This document shows, one piece after another, positions 31,386 to 42,582 of a stretch of DNA of 64,000 bases; position 1 is the first letter of the stretch, and every line of letters begins with the position of its first letter. Origin of the DNA: Myrica gale (Eukaryota; Streptophyta; Magnoliopsida; Fagales; Myricaceae); the NCBI GenBank assembly GCA_963930655.1, contig OZ005618.1, forward strand, positions 20,868,501-20,932,500, in the 5' to 3' direction. Both the position numbers and the translations under genes were made by a program. The notes under the pieces are model-generated. The model did not search any database and was not told the DNA's origin. It saw only the letters and a program-made list of their open reading frames with translations.

Positions 31386-33749
31386 ATGGCCTCGAGAGCT
31401 ATTGCTCCTCTGCAACAGCCCAGTGGTACCTCCATTTCCGTGAGGATTGAATCTGCAACTGGGTTTTTCTTTTTTAATTCCTTTTTTGATCTGCTAGTGA
31501 GACGTAATGGTTTTTCATTTCCTTAGAATGTCTTAATGAATAGGAATCTGGGATTTATTTTCGCAGAATTTTAATTAAACCCATAGAATCTATGTTCTTT
31601 GATTGTTGAATGTTTTGGCGAACCATTAAAAGTCCGTTTCTTTAATTTTTCCTGTGTTAGCCTTAACTAATCTGCCCATGTTGTGCAAAGATTTGGGGAA
31701 AGTAAATATTAAGAAACAATAAAGAAATAGTGAAGATAAAGAAAAAAGATCATTAATTTGTCTATACAGGGATTGACATAAAATTTTGGTTTCGGGGTCT
31801 CTGTTTCCTTCAACTTAGTGGCCATGTTGTTGACAACTAATGAGAACCACTCCTTGATTAGGATCAGGATCCTCTTCCTTGATTACTTTTGGTTTTTTCA
31901 CTTAATGTTGTAGTGGTCGTTTATCTAACATCGACAACATATTTTATGATCTTCTCTCCCCCTGTACAAGATTATACATCGTAATTGCATTTAAATGTAG
32001 TTGCTCGATTTGGTTTTTGTTGCTCTTTTTCTAATTTCTATCCCAAATCCTGGTATTCTTATTTCTACGTTCTAGTTAGTTTTCATGGACCTTTTTCTTA
32101 TTCTGACGGTATTTTCAGGTGAAGGGAAGCAAAAGCATGTACCAGTGGAAGGAAGGACCAGTCGCGTTCTTCAAGATATTGGTAATCTGGTTGCTGAGAG
32201 AGCTGTGGAAGGGAAGCTTCATGCTCAGATTTCTCAGCCTATAGCAAGGTCTACCTCTCCCTCTCTCCCTCTCCATCTCAACACCCCCACAAGCACATCC
32301 CCTTGGTCACCTGCTACAAAATAAATTTTTGCCTGGCAGGACATTGGGTAATGCACAAGCAGCAGCTGAGAAGAACAAGGTGGAGTCAGAAACTAATTTC
32401 GTTGAACCATTCTCTCAGTTCAAGCCTTGAATTTCAGTCTCACCAATTGAATTTCTTGAATTCTGCAGAAGCCTATAGTAACAGCAGTTGTAGATGCTGT
32501 AGCTGGTAATATGGTCGGTGTTGGGAAAGGTCGTGCAGCAACGAAGGCTATCGTTCCTCAAAAGAATGTTTTCAAGAAGCCAAACACAGATGAGGTGATT
32601 GTGATTAGCTCTGAAGAAAATCAAGATTCACCTCAAGGAAGAATGTCAGGACCTTCACTTCAACCCTCACTGCTCGAAGCAAGGTGAGTTTTTTCAATAT
32701 TATTAGAGCCCTGCTCTGCTCTGATTTATGAGTGTCGTTTTCTATTTCCTCCTTCTGTACTGAGCTCGATTAAGATCAGGCTACTTGTGGACTGACCAAT
32801 AAGCCGAAGGATCCAATAGAAAACATCGATGCAGCTGATGTTGACAACGAATTGGCAGCAGCTGAGTACATGGACATGTACAAGTTCTACAAGCATGCAG
32901 AGGTTGCATTTCAAACGTCTGATGCCTCTTTCTTCATCTTCTTCTTCTTCCCTTTTTCTCAGATGTTAGAATTTTTGCTGAGGCAGGATTCGAGTCAAAT
33001 CCACGATTACATAGTTAGGCAGCCAGATCTAACTGCTAGGATGAGATCAATCCTCGTAGACTGGTTGATAGAAGTCCATCGCAAATTTGAACTCATGCCG
33101 GAGACCCTCTATCTTGCAATAAATGTTGTGGATCGTTTTCTTTCGTTAAGAACTGCATCTAGGAGGGAACTTCAGCTAGTTGGAATCGGATCAATGCTGA
33201 TTGCAAGCAAGTATGAAGAGATTTGGGCACCAGAAGTAGTAAACTTTCTTCAAATGCTTTGGTTTTTACGCAAAGATATGTTTTTGCCTAATCTTCTTGG
33301 GTTTTGGAAATGGCAGGTCAATGACTTCGTCTGCATTGCAGACAATGCATACGTCAAACAACAAATTCTGGTCATGGAGAAAACAATCTTGGAAAAGCTG
33401 GAATGGTTGTTGACAGTCCCCACTCCCTATGTCTTCCTTGTTCGATATATCAAAGCCTCTGTTCAATCGGATAAGGAGGTGGGCATAAATTTCGATTCTG
33501 ATTCAAAGAAGTTTTCTGATATTGCATCTAATTTGGGTTAATCTGTTTGCTTTTCGCAATAATGTAGATGGAGAATATGGTGTTTTTCCTAGCTGAACCT
33601 GGTCTAACGCACTATCCTATTGTAACTTCATACCGCCCATCTGTGATTGCCGCTTCTGCTGTTTACGCTGCACGATGTACCCTTGACAAGAGCCCTTTCT
33701 GGACCGAAACTCTAAAGCACCATACAGGCTACTCGGAAGATCAGCTAAA
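31386..33749 (+). pseudogene. G2/mitotic B-type cyclin, 3'-truncated
   Basis: Mitotic cyclins activate CDKs at G2/M and are destroyed by the APC/C. Exons: 31386-31425, 32119-32248, 32340-32379, 32469-32683 (or 32678), 32780-32902, 32987-33235, 33317-33478 and 33568-33749. Cyclin-box motifs are MRSILVDWLIEVHRKFELMP, LYLAINVVDRFLSL, RRELQLVGIGSMLIASKYEE and VPTPYVFLVRYIKASVQSDK, then YRPSVIAASAVYAARCTL and LKHHTGYSEDQL. The destruction box reads SRVLQDIGN at residues 28-36; the critical first Arg of RxxL is Ser. Joining exon 4 at its GT donor to exon 5 shifts the frame; a GC donor after codon GAA (32678) would restore it. After the last donor at 33750 no terminal exon (the usual CAKLL..YRKFS part) is found before a Gypsy LTR starts. 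I therefore call it a truncated gene, possibly still transcribed. Confidence 0.85.
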
Positions 33750-33967
33750 GTAAGCTCTCTCTCTCACCATTATTGATTTGGTTTTACTTTGCAATGGTAA
33801 TTAAGGAGTGCGGAGTGATGTTGGTTAGCTTACATGATGCACTACAGAAAGCATTGAGTAAGCTCTCTCTCTCTCACCATTATTGATTTGGTTTTACTTT
33901 GCAATGGTAATTAAGGAGTGCGGAGTGATGTTGGTTAGCTTACATGATGCACTACAGAAAGCATTGA
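33750..33967. repeat. Tandem duplication at the cyclin exon 8 donor
   Basis: Two copies of a 108-110 bp unit start at 33750 and 33858, each beginning GTAAGCTCTCTCTCTC and ending AGAAAGCATTGA. The second has one extra CT. The unit starts exactly at the exon 8 splice donor, so the donor sequence itself is duplicated into the intron. Confidence 0.95.
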
Positions 33968-34062
33968 TGCTTTCAAGCAAATCCTTGAAGAACTCAACAT
34001 AAGAGATTTTGATCATAAGAGATCATTCTGCTGTTATGATCTTTTAGCTTTCGTATTAGTAT

Positions 34063-34564
34063 TGATGGGCCATGAATTACTCGGTCCTCTCAGACCAGAC
34101 TATTTGGGCTTGGGCCCTTAGACATTCGAATAACCCCGAGTATCGGACCTCACATAGAAGTCTGGTATCCTCACGTAGAAATCTAACCACCCGAGAACTC
34201 CTCATGACAATTCGAATGACTGGCGACACTCTCCTAATATGAATCCCCTAATCTTCTCGCCTAGCTATCCAAGAGACTTCGAGACTCCAGGTAAGATAAG
34301 GAAAAGGAAATCTTACGGGTTGGATTGCTCGTGTGTCCACGGGACAAATCCAAGCCCAGACCATTAAATTCTCTCTGGGACTCTACCACCTTCTATATAA
34401 ATAGTCAGATATTTTTCTTTATATTCTCTCATGCTTAATCCATTTCTCTAATACTAAATACTTTCCTGAGATCTAACTTGGCCGTCTAAGACTTGGCCAC
34501 CACCCCTAAGTGATTCTTGCAGGTTCACTTGGCTTCCGAGCACTGTGGTGATTCTTGACATCAT
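34063..34564 (+). repeat. 5' LTR of the Gypsy element
   Basis: The segment starts TGATGGGCCATG, has a promoter-like TATATAAATAG near 34395 and ends about ...GACATCA. It is followed by ATTGACGTCGTTTGTGGGAA, a form of the ATTGGCGCCGTCTGTGGGAA sequence usual after LTRs of this lineage. No matching 3' LTR exists in the window. Confidence 0.65.
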
Positions 34565-35337
34565 CAATTGACGTCGTTTGTGGGAATTCTTTAACAAAAC
34601 CACATTTAAAAAATTTTATTCAAATTGTTTCACTCAAATGGTCTCCACTCCAGATAATCAAAACAAAGTTTCCGGTGTAATTGCCGGCAAGCCTCCTGTG
34701 GCCAATGCCTAGATAGCTGCCATGGCTAAAAATGTGGAAAACCTGGAGGGGCCGACTCCACCCCCTCCTCCACCTCCTCCGTCGCCACCTCAGCCCAAGT
34801 CTCGTGCCTCGATCACTGTTCTCGAAGGCTCGGGCGAAACTCATTCAATTTCCCGAGCCATCGTTCGTTCTTCCCCACGAAAGGTTCGTGACAAGGACCA
34901 GCATGGCATTCTTCAGGCACAAATGGTGCCCCAGAACAAGCAAATTCAATTGCTCGAGCAGAAGCTCCTCGAACAATTCCCCTCGTTCACTGATGAGGTG
35001 CTCTCTTGCCCTTTGCCCCAATGATTCCGTCCGCCAGCTAACGACCTTTTCGATGGCTCGGGAGACCCCTACGACCATGTCGAGATCTTTTGCCTCCATA
35101 TGCACGTGCAATCGTATGCGGATTCAATCCTATGTCGCGCCTTTTCCCTTACCCTGAAGGGGCCAGCCCAGCGGTGGTTTTTATGGTTTGCCACAGGGAT
35201 TTGTCGGCGATTTTGACACCCTCAGTGCGCTGTTCGTGAGCCACTATATCTCCAAAAAGATGATTAAAAAGTCGTCTTCTTACCGGTCTAACATCAAACA
35301 GGCACCTAGAAAGAGGCTGCGGGCATACTTACTAGGA

Positions 35338-35465
35338 GGTTCAATCGGAAGGCAATAGTTATTTCTCGCGCTATCGACGAAATTAAGCTCATGACTCTAA
35401 CGGTTCAATCGGAAGGCAATAGTTATTTCTCGCGCTATCGACGAAATTAAGCTCATGACTCTAAC
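35338..35465. repeat. 64-bp tandem duplication in Gypsy gag
   Basis: Two copies of a unit beginning GGTTCAATCGGAAGGCAATA start at 35338 and 35402. The unit encodes FNRKAIVISRAIDEIKL. Because 64 is not a multiple of three, the duplication shifts the gag frame. Confidence 0.95.
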
Positions 35466-36564
35466 CAATGGCCTTCAGCCTTGAGATTTTCTAAAGTATC
35501 TCCTCCGAAAGAATCCCACCGACTTCGGTGACACCACGAGGGAAGCCCAAGAGAACATGTTGCAAGGATGTGTTTGTTGCTCGGGTCAGTCTAACTGCAC
35601 TAGAGCCCGAGAGAGCGGATAAACGTGATCGAGAGTCCGACCAAGTGAGGTCAAGAGATCAGCGAAAGTGGTCAAGAAGAGATCATTTTCCTCGCCCGCG
35701 AGTTGATCCTCGGGTCCCATCTGATTACCGATCGATGTCTGTCTTACCCCACTCAATGACTCATCCTGGAGCACGACGTCCCACAATCGAAGTGCGCTCA
35801 GCAAAGAGGGCGAGGGCAAAGCCAGCAGAAAAGAGCTCCAACGAGCACCCGACAATCCTGCCGAACAAACGGAACTCCCTCCACCCCTTGGACGAGGCTT
35901 AGTGGGAACCATAATGGGAGGACATTGTGTTGCGGGCCCGAGCAGAAGAGCCTAGAAGAATTACGTGCGGGAAGCTCAGCATCATCATCAAGTGTTTCTT
36001 GCAGAACAACCCTGGAATAAGTCCTGAATTGAAGACACTCCAATCACAATCACCGAAGCTGACGCAACAGGGGTACTCCAGCCGCACAATGATGTCATCT
36101 TCATCGAAGTCATGATCTCTAATTTTGATGTACGAAGGGTTTTGATCGATAATGGCAGCTCGGCTGACATTCTATTTGTTAATGCCTATTCGAAGATGGG
36201 GTTGGCCAAGACCCCGTTCTTACCTTCTCCCTTACTTGTTTGGGATTAGTAAAGCTCCCCTCACCGTGGGAATCTTCCCACGTCTGCCACGACTCTGGTG
36301 AACTTCCTGGTGGTGAATGCACCTTCGTCTTACAATTCCCAACGTTTGCCACCTTAGCCGCACTCCGAGCCATCTCCTCTGTATACCACCTCACCCTAAA
36401 ATTCCCCACCCCTTCGGGGATAGGGGTAGTAAGGGGAGATCAGTCTGGTGCTCGCAGTTGCTACCACTCAGCCATGAAAGACTAGGACAAACCGGCCTAC
36501 TGTCAAATGGTGGGAGACGCTCGGAACGCAGAAGCTGATGTCGGGTCATTGACTCAGGTCGGGG

Positions 36565-37443
36565 TGTTGGCTTTTGTGCACAATCGAGATTTTGATGATT
36601 TCAATAAATGGATGAAGTTTACAAAATGGACATCTTCAAAGACAAAGAAACTTGACGAAAAGAGTCAAACCTTGAAGAGAGAAGAATAAGAAGATGCAAG
36701 GAGCTTAAATTGAAGATTCAAGACCATAGGGTATAATCCTTATAACCCTTTATTCACTTTTGACAAGGATTTGAATCACACACTTGCATATCTTTCAAAA
36801 CATGCATAAACCATTTTAAGTTTTGTTTGAAAGATTAAAATGATTTTACAGGTTTCAAAACACCCCAAACAAACTTCCTCACCTTTCATAAGTCTTATAA
36901 ATTGGGTGTTTCACATATTTCATATTTCTCATATCATTCACACAAAACACATTTTCATATCTTTGTCTTTGTGTGAATAAAGAGATAGAGATTTCCGTTT
37001 TTATATCTACTCTTGGAGAGAGTCTTGTTCCTCAACTTACCTATCAAAAGAGGTGTTTCCTTTAGTGATGTTGTTCACTAAAGAAGAAGCTTTGAGAGTA
37101 TATATCTCAAGCTAGGTGAGGTTGTGAGTGGTGAGCCAAAAAAACTACTTAGGTGGGTTTGAGTGTTGATCCCGGGAAAATACTTGTACGGTTCACTGGC
37201 ACCCGGAAGCTAGTGTGTAAGCTATTGGTTGAAGATAGTAGGCGGGTTTGCCGAACCACCTAAAAATACTGTGTTTGCTTCTCTTACCCTGCTCCTTTAG
37301 CACCTATTTACAATTCCGCATTTTATATACTTGTGCTAAAGTAGTATTGACTTGCAAACACAACTTTGAGAATTTTAACCGAAAAGTTTAGAAAACCAAT
37401 TCACCCCCCTCTTGAGTTGCCTTAATCTTGAAACTAGGACTCA
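36565..37443 (+). repeat. 5' LTR of the Copia element (879 bp)
   Basis: It lacks about 330 bp that the 3' LTR has, including the region with GGTCGACCGGT motifs and the TATAAATA box, and also lacks a 43-bp insert near the R/U5-like part. The remaining sequence aligns closely with the 3' LTR. Confidence 0.9.
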
Positions 37444-37501
37444 CAATGGGTATCAGAGCTTGGTGCTCTTTATATACAAGATTTAAACATCTTGAGTTAG
37501 A

Positions 37502-38987
37502 ATGACAACTACAAGCTTCAACACTCAAGTTGAAGGATTTTCCACTCTTAGACCACCATTTTTTGACGGAAATTATTATGCATATTGGAAAGCTAAGATG
37601 AAAATCTATCTTCAATGCATTGATTATGATTTATGAGTATGCACTTTGAATGGTCCATATATTCCCACAAAAAGTTGGAGAGGTTGAAACCCTTAAAAAC
37701 AAAAATGAATATAGTGACCTAGACAAAAAGAAAATCTCTTTAAATGTACTTTAGAAAGAAATGAATTTAATAGAATATCTTTTTGCACAAATGCTAAGGA
37801 AATTTGGCATGCTCTAGAAATTACTCATGAAGGAACAAGTCAAGTTAAAGAGTAAAAAATCAATATGTTTATTCATAATTATGAATTGTTTAAAATGACA
37901 CTAGAGGAATCAATTACTGTCGTGTATACTAGATTTACCAGAATTATAAATGCTTTGAATGCACTTGGTAAATCTTATACTAACTCCGATTTGGTGATAA
38001 AAATCCTTAGGTCACTACCAAAGGCATGAGAGGCCAAAGTCACCGCCATACAAGAAGTCAGGATGAGCTAATCTCACCAAGCTTCCTCTGGATGAGCTAA
38101 TTAGATCACTCATGACCCATGAGATCCAAATGCTTGAGAATGAAGATGAGAGCAAAAAGAAGATAAAGATCGCTTTCAAATCTTCAACAATGAAAGATGA
38201 GGATGACAAAGAGAAAAACATAGTCTTAATGACAAGAAAGTTCAAGAACTTCCTCAAAAGCAAGAAAGGAAAGAGAAGGATCAAATACAAGAAGACATCT
38301 TGGAAGACTAACAATGAAAGTTCCTCCTCCTCCTCCGAAGAAGACGATGGAGAAATAGCCAACATGTGTATCATGGCATTTGAAGACACTGATGAGGATG
38401 ATGATGAGGTACACTCTTCCGATGATGAGCATGAAACTTCTTATAATAAGCTTCAAAATGCTTTTAATGATCTTTTATGTCAATTCGAACTACTAGGTTC
38501 AAAATATACATTTTTGAAAAAGAAACTCATTTTGATCTCCAATGAAATTGATTTATTGAAAAATGAGAGAAACACTCTAAAACTTTAAAATGATTTATCA
38601 CAATAAAAGACTTTAGAATTTGAAAATGAAAATGTTGCTTAGAACAACAAGATTGTTTCTCAAAGCAAAATCATTGAGAAGCTTACTAAAGGAAGCAAAA
38701 CTTTGGAAAACATGCTTAGTAGTCAAAGATGTGTCTTTGACAAAAGTGACTTAGGCTACAAGCCTTCTATTCACCAAAAAAATTTTAAAAACTATTTTGT
38801 GAAGGCTAAGTCATTTAATGCACCTACTCAAACATGTCATTTTTGCAACAAAAATGAGCATCTTATTTTTTATTGTGTATTAAAGAAACTTGGGAGCAAG
38901 ACTCTCAAGAAAGCATGGGTTCAAAAAGGAACCAAAACTAACATTGAAGGACCCAAGAAGGCTTGGGTACCAAAAATAGTTTCTTGA
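37502..38987 (+). pseudogene. Copia gag, decayed
   Basis: The frame starts MTTTSFNTQVEGFSTLRPPF and continues FDGNYYAYWKAKMKIYL, the usual start of Copia gag proteins. It is broken by stops at about 37634 and later. A long open part at 38112-38588 has acidic and Ser-rich runs (SSSSSSEEDDGE) and a heptad-like C-terminal half. The zinc knuckle CHFCNKNEHLIFYC (CX2CX4HX4C) is at about 38835-38877. It ends GPKKAWVPKIVS, where pol would normally follow. Confidence 0.85.
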
Positions 38988-39750
38988 TTCTCTTGTAGGA
39001 TGAAACAACAAATGGTGTTTGGATGAAACTTGCCTATCAAGAAGGCTTGTGACATTTGAGGATAAATGCTAAGGGGAAACCTTTGGTAACATCTAAATCC
39101 TTATTTGACAAAGTTTTTAAATTGTTGGCTAATTATATTCTATGATATTTTCTCAGTTATTAAATGTTATAAATGCAAATGTATTTATCTTTCACATATT
39201 TCCTTGCATTTACCAAAGTGGAACATCTATAAGCTATCACTTTTACAAAAATCATGAATTTTGATGAGATTTTGTGATCTTAAACCTTTTTGGTTGAAAA
39301 ATGACCTTTAAATTGTCATTGGTAGCGAAGAGGTTGGTACAAACTCACTCGGTGGGCTACCGAGTTGTCATTTAAAACTCAAACTTGTTCTCTTGGATGA
39401 AAAACTAACTTTTGAATTATATCCATGCATTCTCTTTTTGATTGACAAAGGGGGATAATTCTTAACTGTCTACATGCTTGTATTCCCTTCGCTTTTAGAA
39501 TGCATATTTGGGGAGAAATGTGTCCTTTGTCTTTTTGATGTGACGAAGGGGGAGAAATGTGCTAAGTTTTGGTGACTATATATTCTCATTTTGATTTGGA
39601 TTTTGTTTTGATTGTATTACTCTTTATGAATCCAAAATGGTTATTACTAATGCTTTGCCATCAAGTTTTTAAATGTTTGTCCAATTGCAAAAGATAGGGA
39701 GAGTCATCCCAAAACTATCACTTTATTGTCATCATCAAAAAGGGGGAGAT

Positions 39751-40975
39751 TGTTGGCTTTAAGTGCATAATCGAGATTTTGATGATTTCAATAAATGGAT
39801 GAAATTTACAAAATAGACATCTTCAAAGACAAAGACAACTTGACGAAAGAGTCAAACCTTGAAGAAAGAAGAATAAGAAGATGCAAGAAACTTAAAATGA
39901 AGATTCAAGACCTTAGGGTATAATCCTTGTAACTCTTTATTCACTTTTGACCACTTGCATATCTTTCAAAATATGCATAAACCGTTTTAAGTTTTGTTTG
40001 AAAGATTAAAATATTTTTATAGGTCTCAAAACACACCAAACAAACTCTCACACCTTTCATATACTTATGTGAAGTAAGTCTTATAAATTGGATGTTTAAA
40101 AGTGATCAAAAATCTTGTTTTTGAAAGAACCGTTTCATGCTTAAAATGAGGAGGTTGACCGGTTGTTCAAGCGGTCGACCGGTACTTCGACCGCCTCATG
40201 TAGCGGTTGATCGGTTGGTTTTGACAAAAAAGTTGAAGCTTTTGACAATATGACCATTGGGTAACGGTAACTTGAAGCGGTCGACCGGTTCAAGCGGTCA
40301 ACCGGTTCGTTTTAACAAAAACTCCCAACGGCTAGTTTTCATATGTGGCATATAAATACACCTTCATTTAGTCTAAAATGACAAACCAACGACCACATAT
40401 CATTTGTATTTCAAACCTTTCTATTTCATATTTTTCATATCATTCACACAAAACACACTTTCATATCCTTGTCTTTGTGTGAATCAAGAGAGAGAGCTTT
40501 CCATTTTTATATCTACTCTTGGAGAGAGTCTTGTTCCTCAACCTAACTATCAAAAGAGGTGTTCACTAAAGAAGAAGCTTTGAGAATGTATATCTCAAGC
40601 TTGGTGAGGTTGTGAGTGGTGAGCCAAAAAAACCACTTGGGTGGGTATGTGTGTTGATCCCGGGAAAACACTTGTACGGTTCACTGGCACCCGGAAGCTA
40701 GTGTGTAAGCTATTGGTTGAAGATAGTGAAAAACCTCAAGGCTCGGTGAAGGAGTTTGAGGAGTGGATGTAGGCGGGTTTGCCGAACCACCTAAAAATAC
40801 TGTGTTTGCTTCTCTTACCCTGCTCCTTTAGCACTTATTTACAGTTCCACATTTTATATAGTTGTGCTAAAGTAGTATTGACTTGCAAACACAATTTTGG
40901 GGGTTTTAACCGAAAAGTTTAGAAAACCAATTCACCCCCCCTCTTGGGTTGCCTTAATCCTGAAACTAAGACTCA
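39751..40975 (+). repeat. 3' LTR of the Copia element (1225 bp)
   Basis: This LTR keeps the promoter block: repeated GGTCGACCGGT / CGGTCAACCGGTT motifs at about 40150-40320 and TATAAATA at 40351-40358. It is therefore longer than its 5' partner. Confidence 0.9.
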
Positions 40976-41540
40976 CGAGGAAGAAAATGATGAAGGAAAA
41001 CGACCCCAAGTTTCAGTCGGCCTTAAAAAGACGATCAGGATAAGTTTCGCCTGGTCTCACGTATATATGGAGGGTATTAGTACCAAGGTGATTGCACACG
41101 AGCTGAACACGCTCCCGGGCTACCGACAGGTAAGGCATAAACGAAGAAGCTTTGCGCCCGAGCGCAACAAAGCCATGACCGAAGAGGTCAATAAACTCAT
41201 AACGGTTGAATTTATTCGAGAGGTGCACTACCCGGATTGGCTATTGAATGTAGTGATGGTAAAGAAGACCATGAGCAAATGGAGAATGTGTGTCGATTTC
41301 AAAGATCTGAACCTAGCCTGCCCTAAGGACAACTTTCCTTTGCCCCGAATTGATTTGCTGGTTGACTCGACTGCTCAGTATGAGCTTTTGTCCTTAATGC
41401 TTTTTTCGAGAACAACCAGATAGAGATGACGCCACACGATCAATAGAATACAGCTTATGTGATCGACCAGGGTCTCTACTGTTACAAGATCATGTCGTTC
41501 GACCTCAAGAACGTCAGGGCCACATATTAGAGACTTGCAT
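40976..41540 (+). pseudogene. Gypsy reverse transcriptase fragment
   Basis: This is the N-terminal half of the RT palm/fingers, open from 40944 to 41423. It includes KVIAHELNTLPGYRQVRHKR, VKKTMSKWRMCVDFKDLNLA and PKDNFPLPRIDLLVDSTAQY. After a frameshift it continues IEMTPHDQ*NTAYVIDQGLY and KIMSFDLKNVRATY. It stops before the YxDD-type catalytic motif. Confidence 0.88.
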
Positions 41541-42000
41541 GGTTGGCAAGAACGTACACGTGTCCCGCCGCAGCACAAGCCGCCACCGGGAAGCACTCGG
41601 CTTCTGAACCACGTACGCGCCTCCACGTCGTACAAATCCATCGAACAGGCGTAAACGCGAGCAGGCTCGTCCCTGGCGACACCGATCTTGAGTCCCCCGA
41701 TGACATTAAACACCCCTTCCATCGAGGCCCCGATGCAGCCGTACCACCTCCTTGGGGCGTGGGACACCACACACCACGTGACGGTTTCGGGGTCGTACTC
41801 CTCCACCGCAATCGTCTTCGAACCACCACCAGTGGCATATATCTTACTCGAAACCACAGTCGTCGCGAACTTCTAGAGAGGAAGGACGAAACTCATGAGA
41901 GGCATTCAAGAAGCAAGTCATCCGGAAGAGAGGAGACAGTGGTGGTGGCGCAATGGGTATTAACAATATGAGGGTGAAAGAGACGGGAGTTGCGGCTCTC
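41541..42000 (-). pseudogene. F-box/kelch-repeat protein gene, truncated
   Basis: On the minus strand, an F-box start (SSLPDDLLLECLS at about 41935-41895) is followed directly by kelch sequence: KFATTVVSSKIYATGGGSK, VEEYDPETVTW, VVSHAPRRWYGCIGASMEG, VFNVIGGLKIG and YACSMDLYDVEARTWFRSR. The rest of the F-box and the first kelch repeats between them are deleted. Near the 3' side a frameshift precedes CAAAGHVYVLANHASL, and the fragment then meets the Gypsy RT at about 41540. Intact relatives are SCF ubiquitin-ligase substrate adaptors; the best match by memory is the At5g26960-like group. This copy is clearly dead. Confidence 0.8.
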
Positions 42001-42329
42001 TGACTTGACGGGGTGAGTAAAACTAGTTGGTGGCTATTAATTACTGAGGGAGAGATTGAGAGAGTGAGCTTTCAGGATTTAATGGAGATTGGGAGACTGA
42101 TTTTCAATTTGGGAAATGGAATCTACGAGGAACTCTGGTCTTTAGTTTTGACTGCTTTTTACTCCTTGGGGCAGGTTTCGGCAGCTTTGTCTACGGCCCA
42201 GAGGGTCAGGAAGCCTCCTATTGGACGCTGGAGAGAAATATGCTCCTAGTAAATAAAGGGTTTTTTTCTCTCTAAAATTTCAAATATTATACTTCGAAAA
42301 TTTTGATAATTAAGATTGTATTAAGATTA

Positions 42330-42582
42330 GGGTTAAATGCATGTCATGCCCTGTGGTATGCGGTAATAGCAAATATGCCCCTGAGGTAAACAAAGTCATT
42401 TTCATACCCCTAAGGTAAACATTCAGGAGCAAATATGTTATTTCATACCCCTGAGGTAAACATAACGGAAGGGCATATTTGCTGCTGAATGTTTACCTTA
42501 GGGGTATGAAAAGAACTTTGTTTACCTCAGGGGCATATTTGCTATTACCGCATACCACAGGGGCATGACATGGATTTAACCC
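42330..42582. mobile_element. Fold-back Mutator-like MITE 1
   Basis: The ends GGGTTAAATGCATGTC and GACATGGATTTAACCC open arms of about 110 bp that pair over almost the whole 253-bp element. A perfect 9-bp duplication, TTAAGATTA, flanks it at 42321-42329 and 42583-42591. Long arms plus a 9-bp duplication point to the Mutator superfamily. Confidence 0.92.

Larger units (their letters stand above)
36565..40975 (+). mobile_element. Gag-only Ty1/Copia retrotransposon nested in the Gypsy element
   Basis: Both LTRs start TGTTGGCTTT and end GACTCA. The 5' LTR (36565-37443) is followed by the tRNA-iMet-type binding site GGTATCAGAGCTTGG. The 3' LTR (39751-40975) is preceded by the polypurine tract AAAAAGGGGGAGAT. 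Flanking pentamers are CGGGG (36560-36564) and CGAGG (40976-40980), a 5-bp duplication with one mismatch. Between the LTRs only a decayed gag (37502-38987) remains; integrase, RT and RNase H are absent. Removing the element restores the Gypsy protease-to-RT order. Confidence 0.93.
34063..41540 (+). mobile_element. Decayed Ty3/Gypsy retrotransposon, 3' truncated and interrupted
   Basis: Order: LTR (34063-34564), gag (from ATG 34638), protease, then a Copia element (36565-40975), then reverse transcriptase (40976-41540). Gag shows FDGSGDPYDHVEIF, LHMHVQSYADSILC and FSLTLKGPAQRWF, but has stops, frameshifts and a 64-bp internal tandem duplication. The retropepsin motif [20 protein letters not shown] is at about 36135-36200. 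The RT begins with TLPGYRQVRHKRRSFAPERN and includes KWRMCVDFKDLNLACPKDNF and PLPRIDLLVDST. RNase H, integrase and the 3' LTR are missing; the RT breaks off where an F-box/kelch fragment begins. Confidence 0.88.

Noticed and set aside
33750..33967. Duplicated cyclin exon
   Set aside because: The repeated unit begins at the splice donor and contains only intron sequence.
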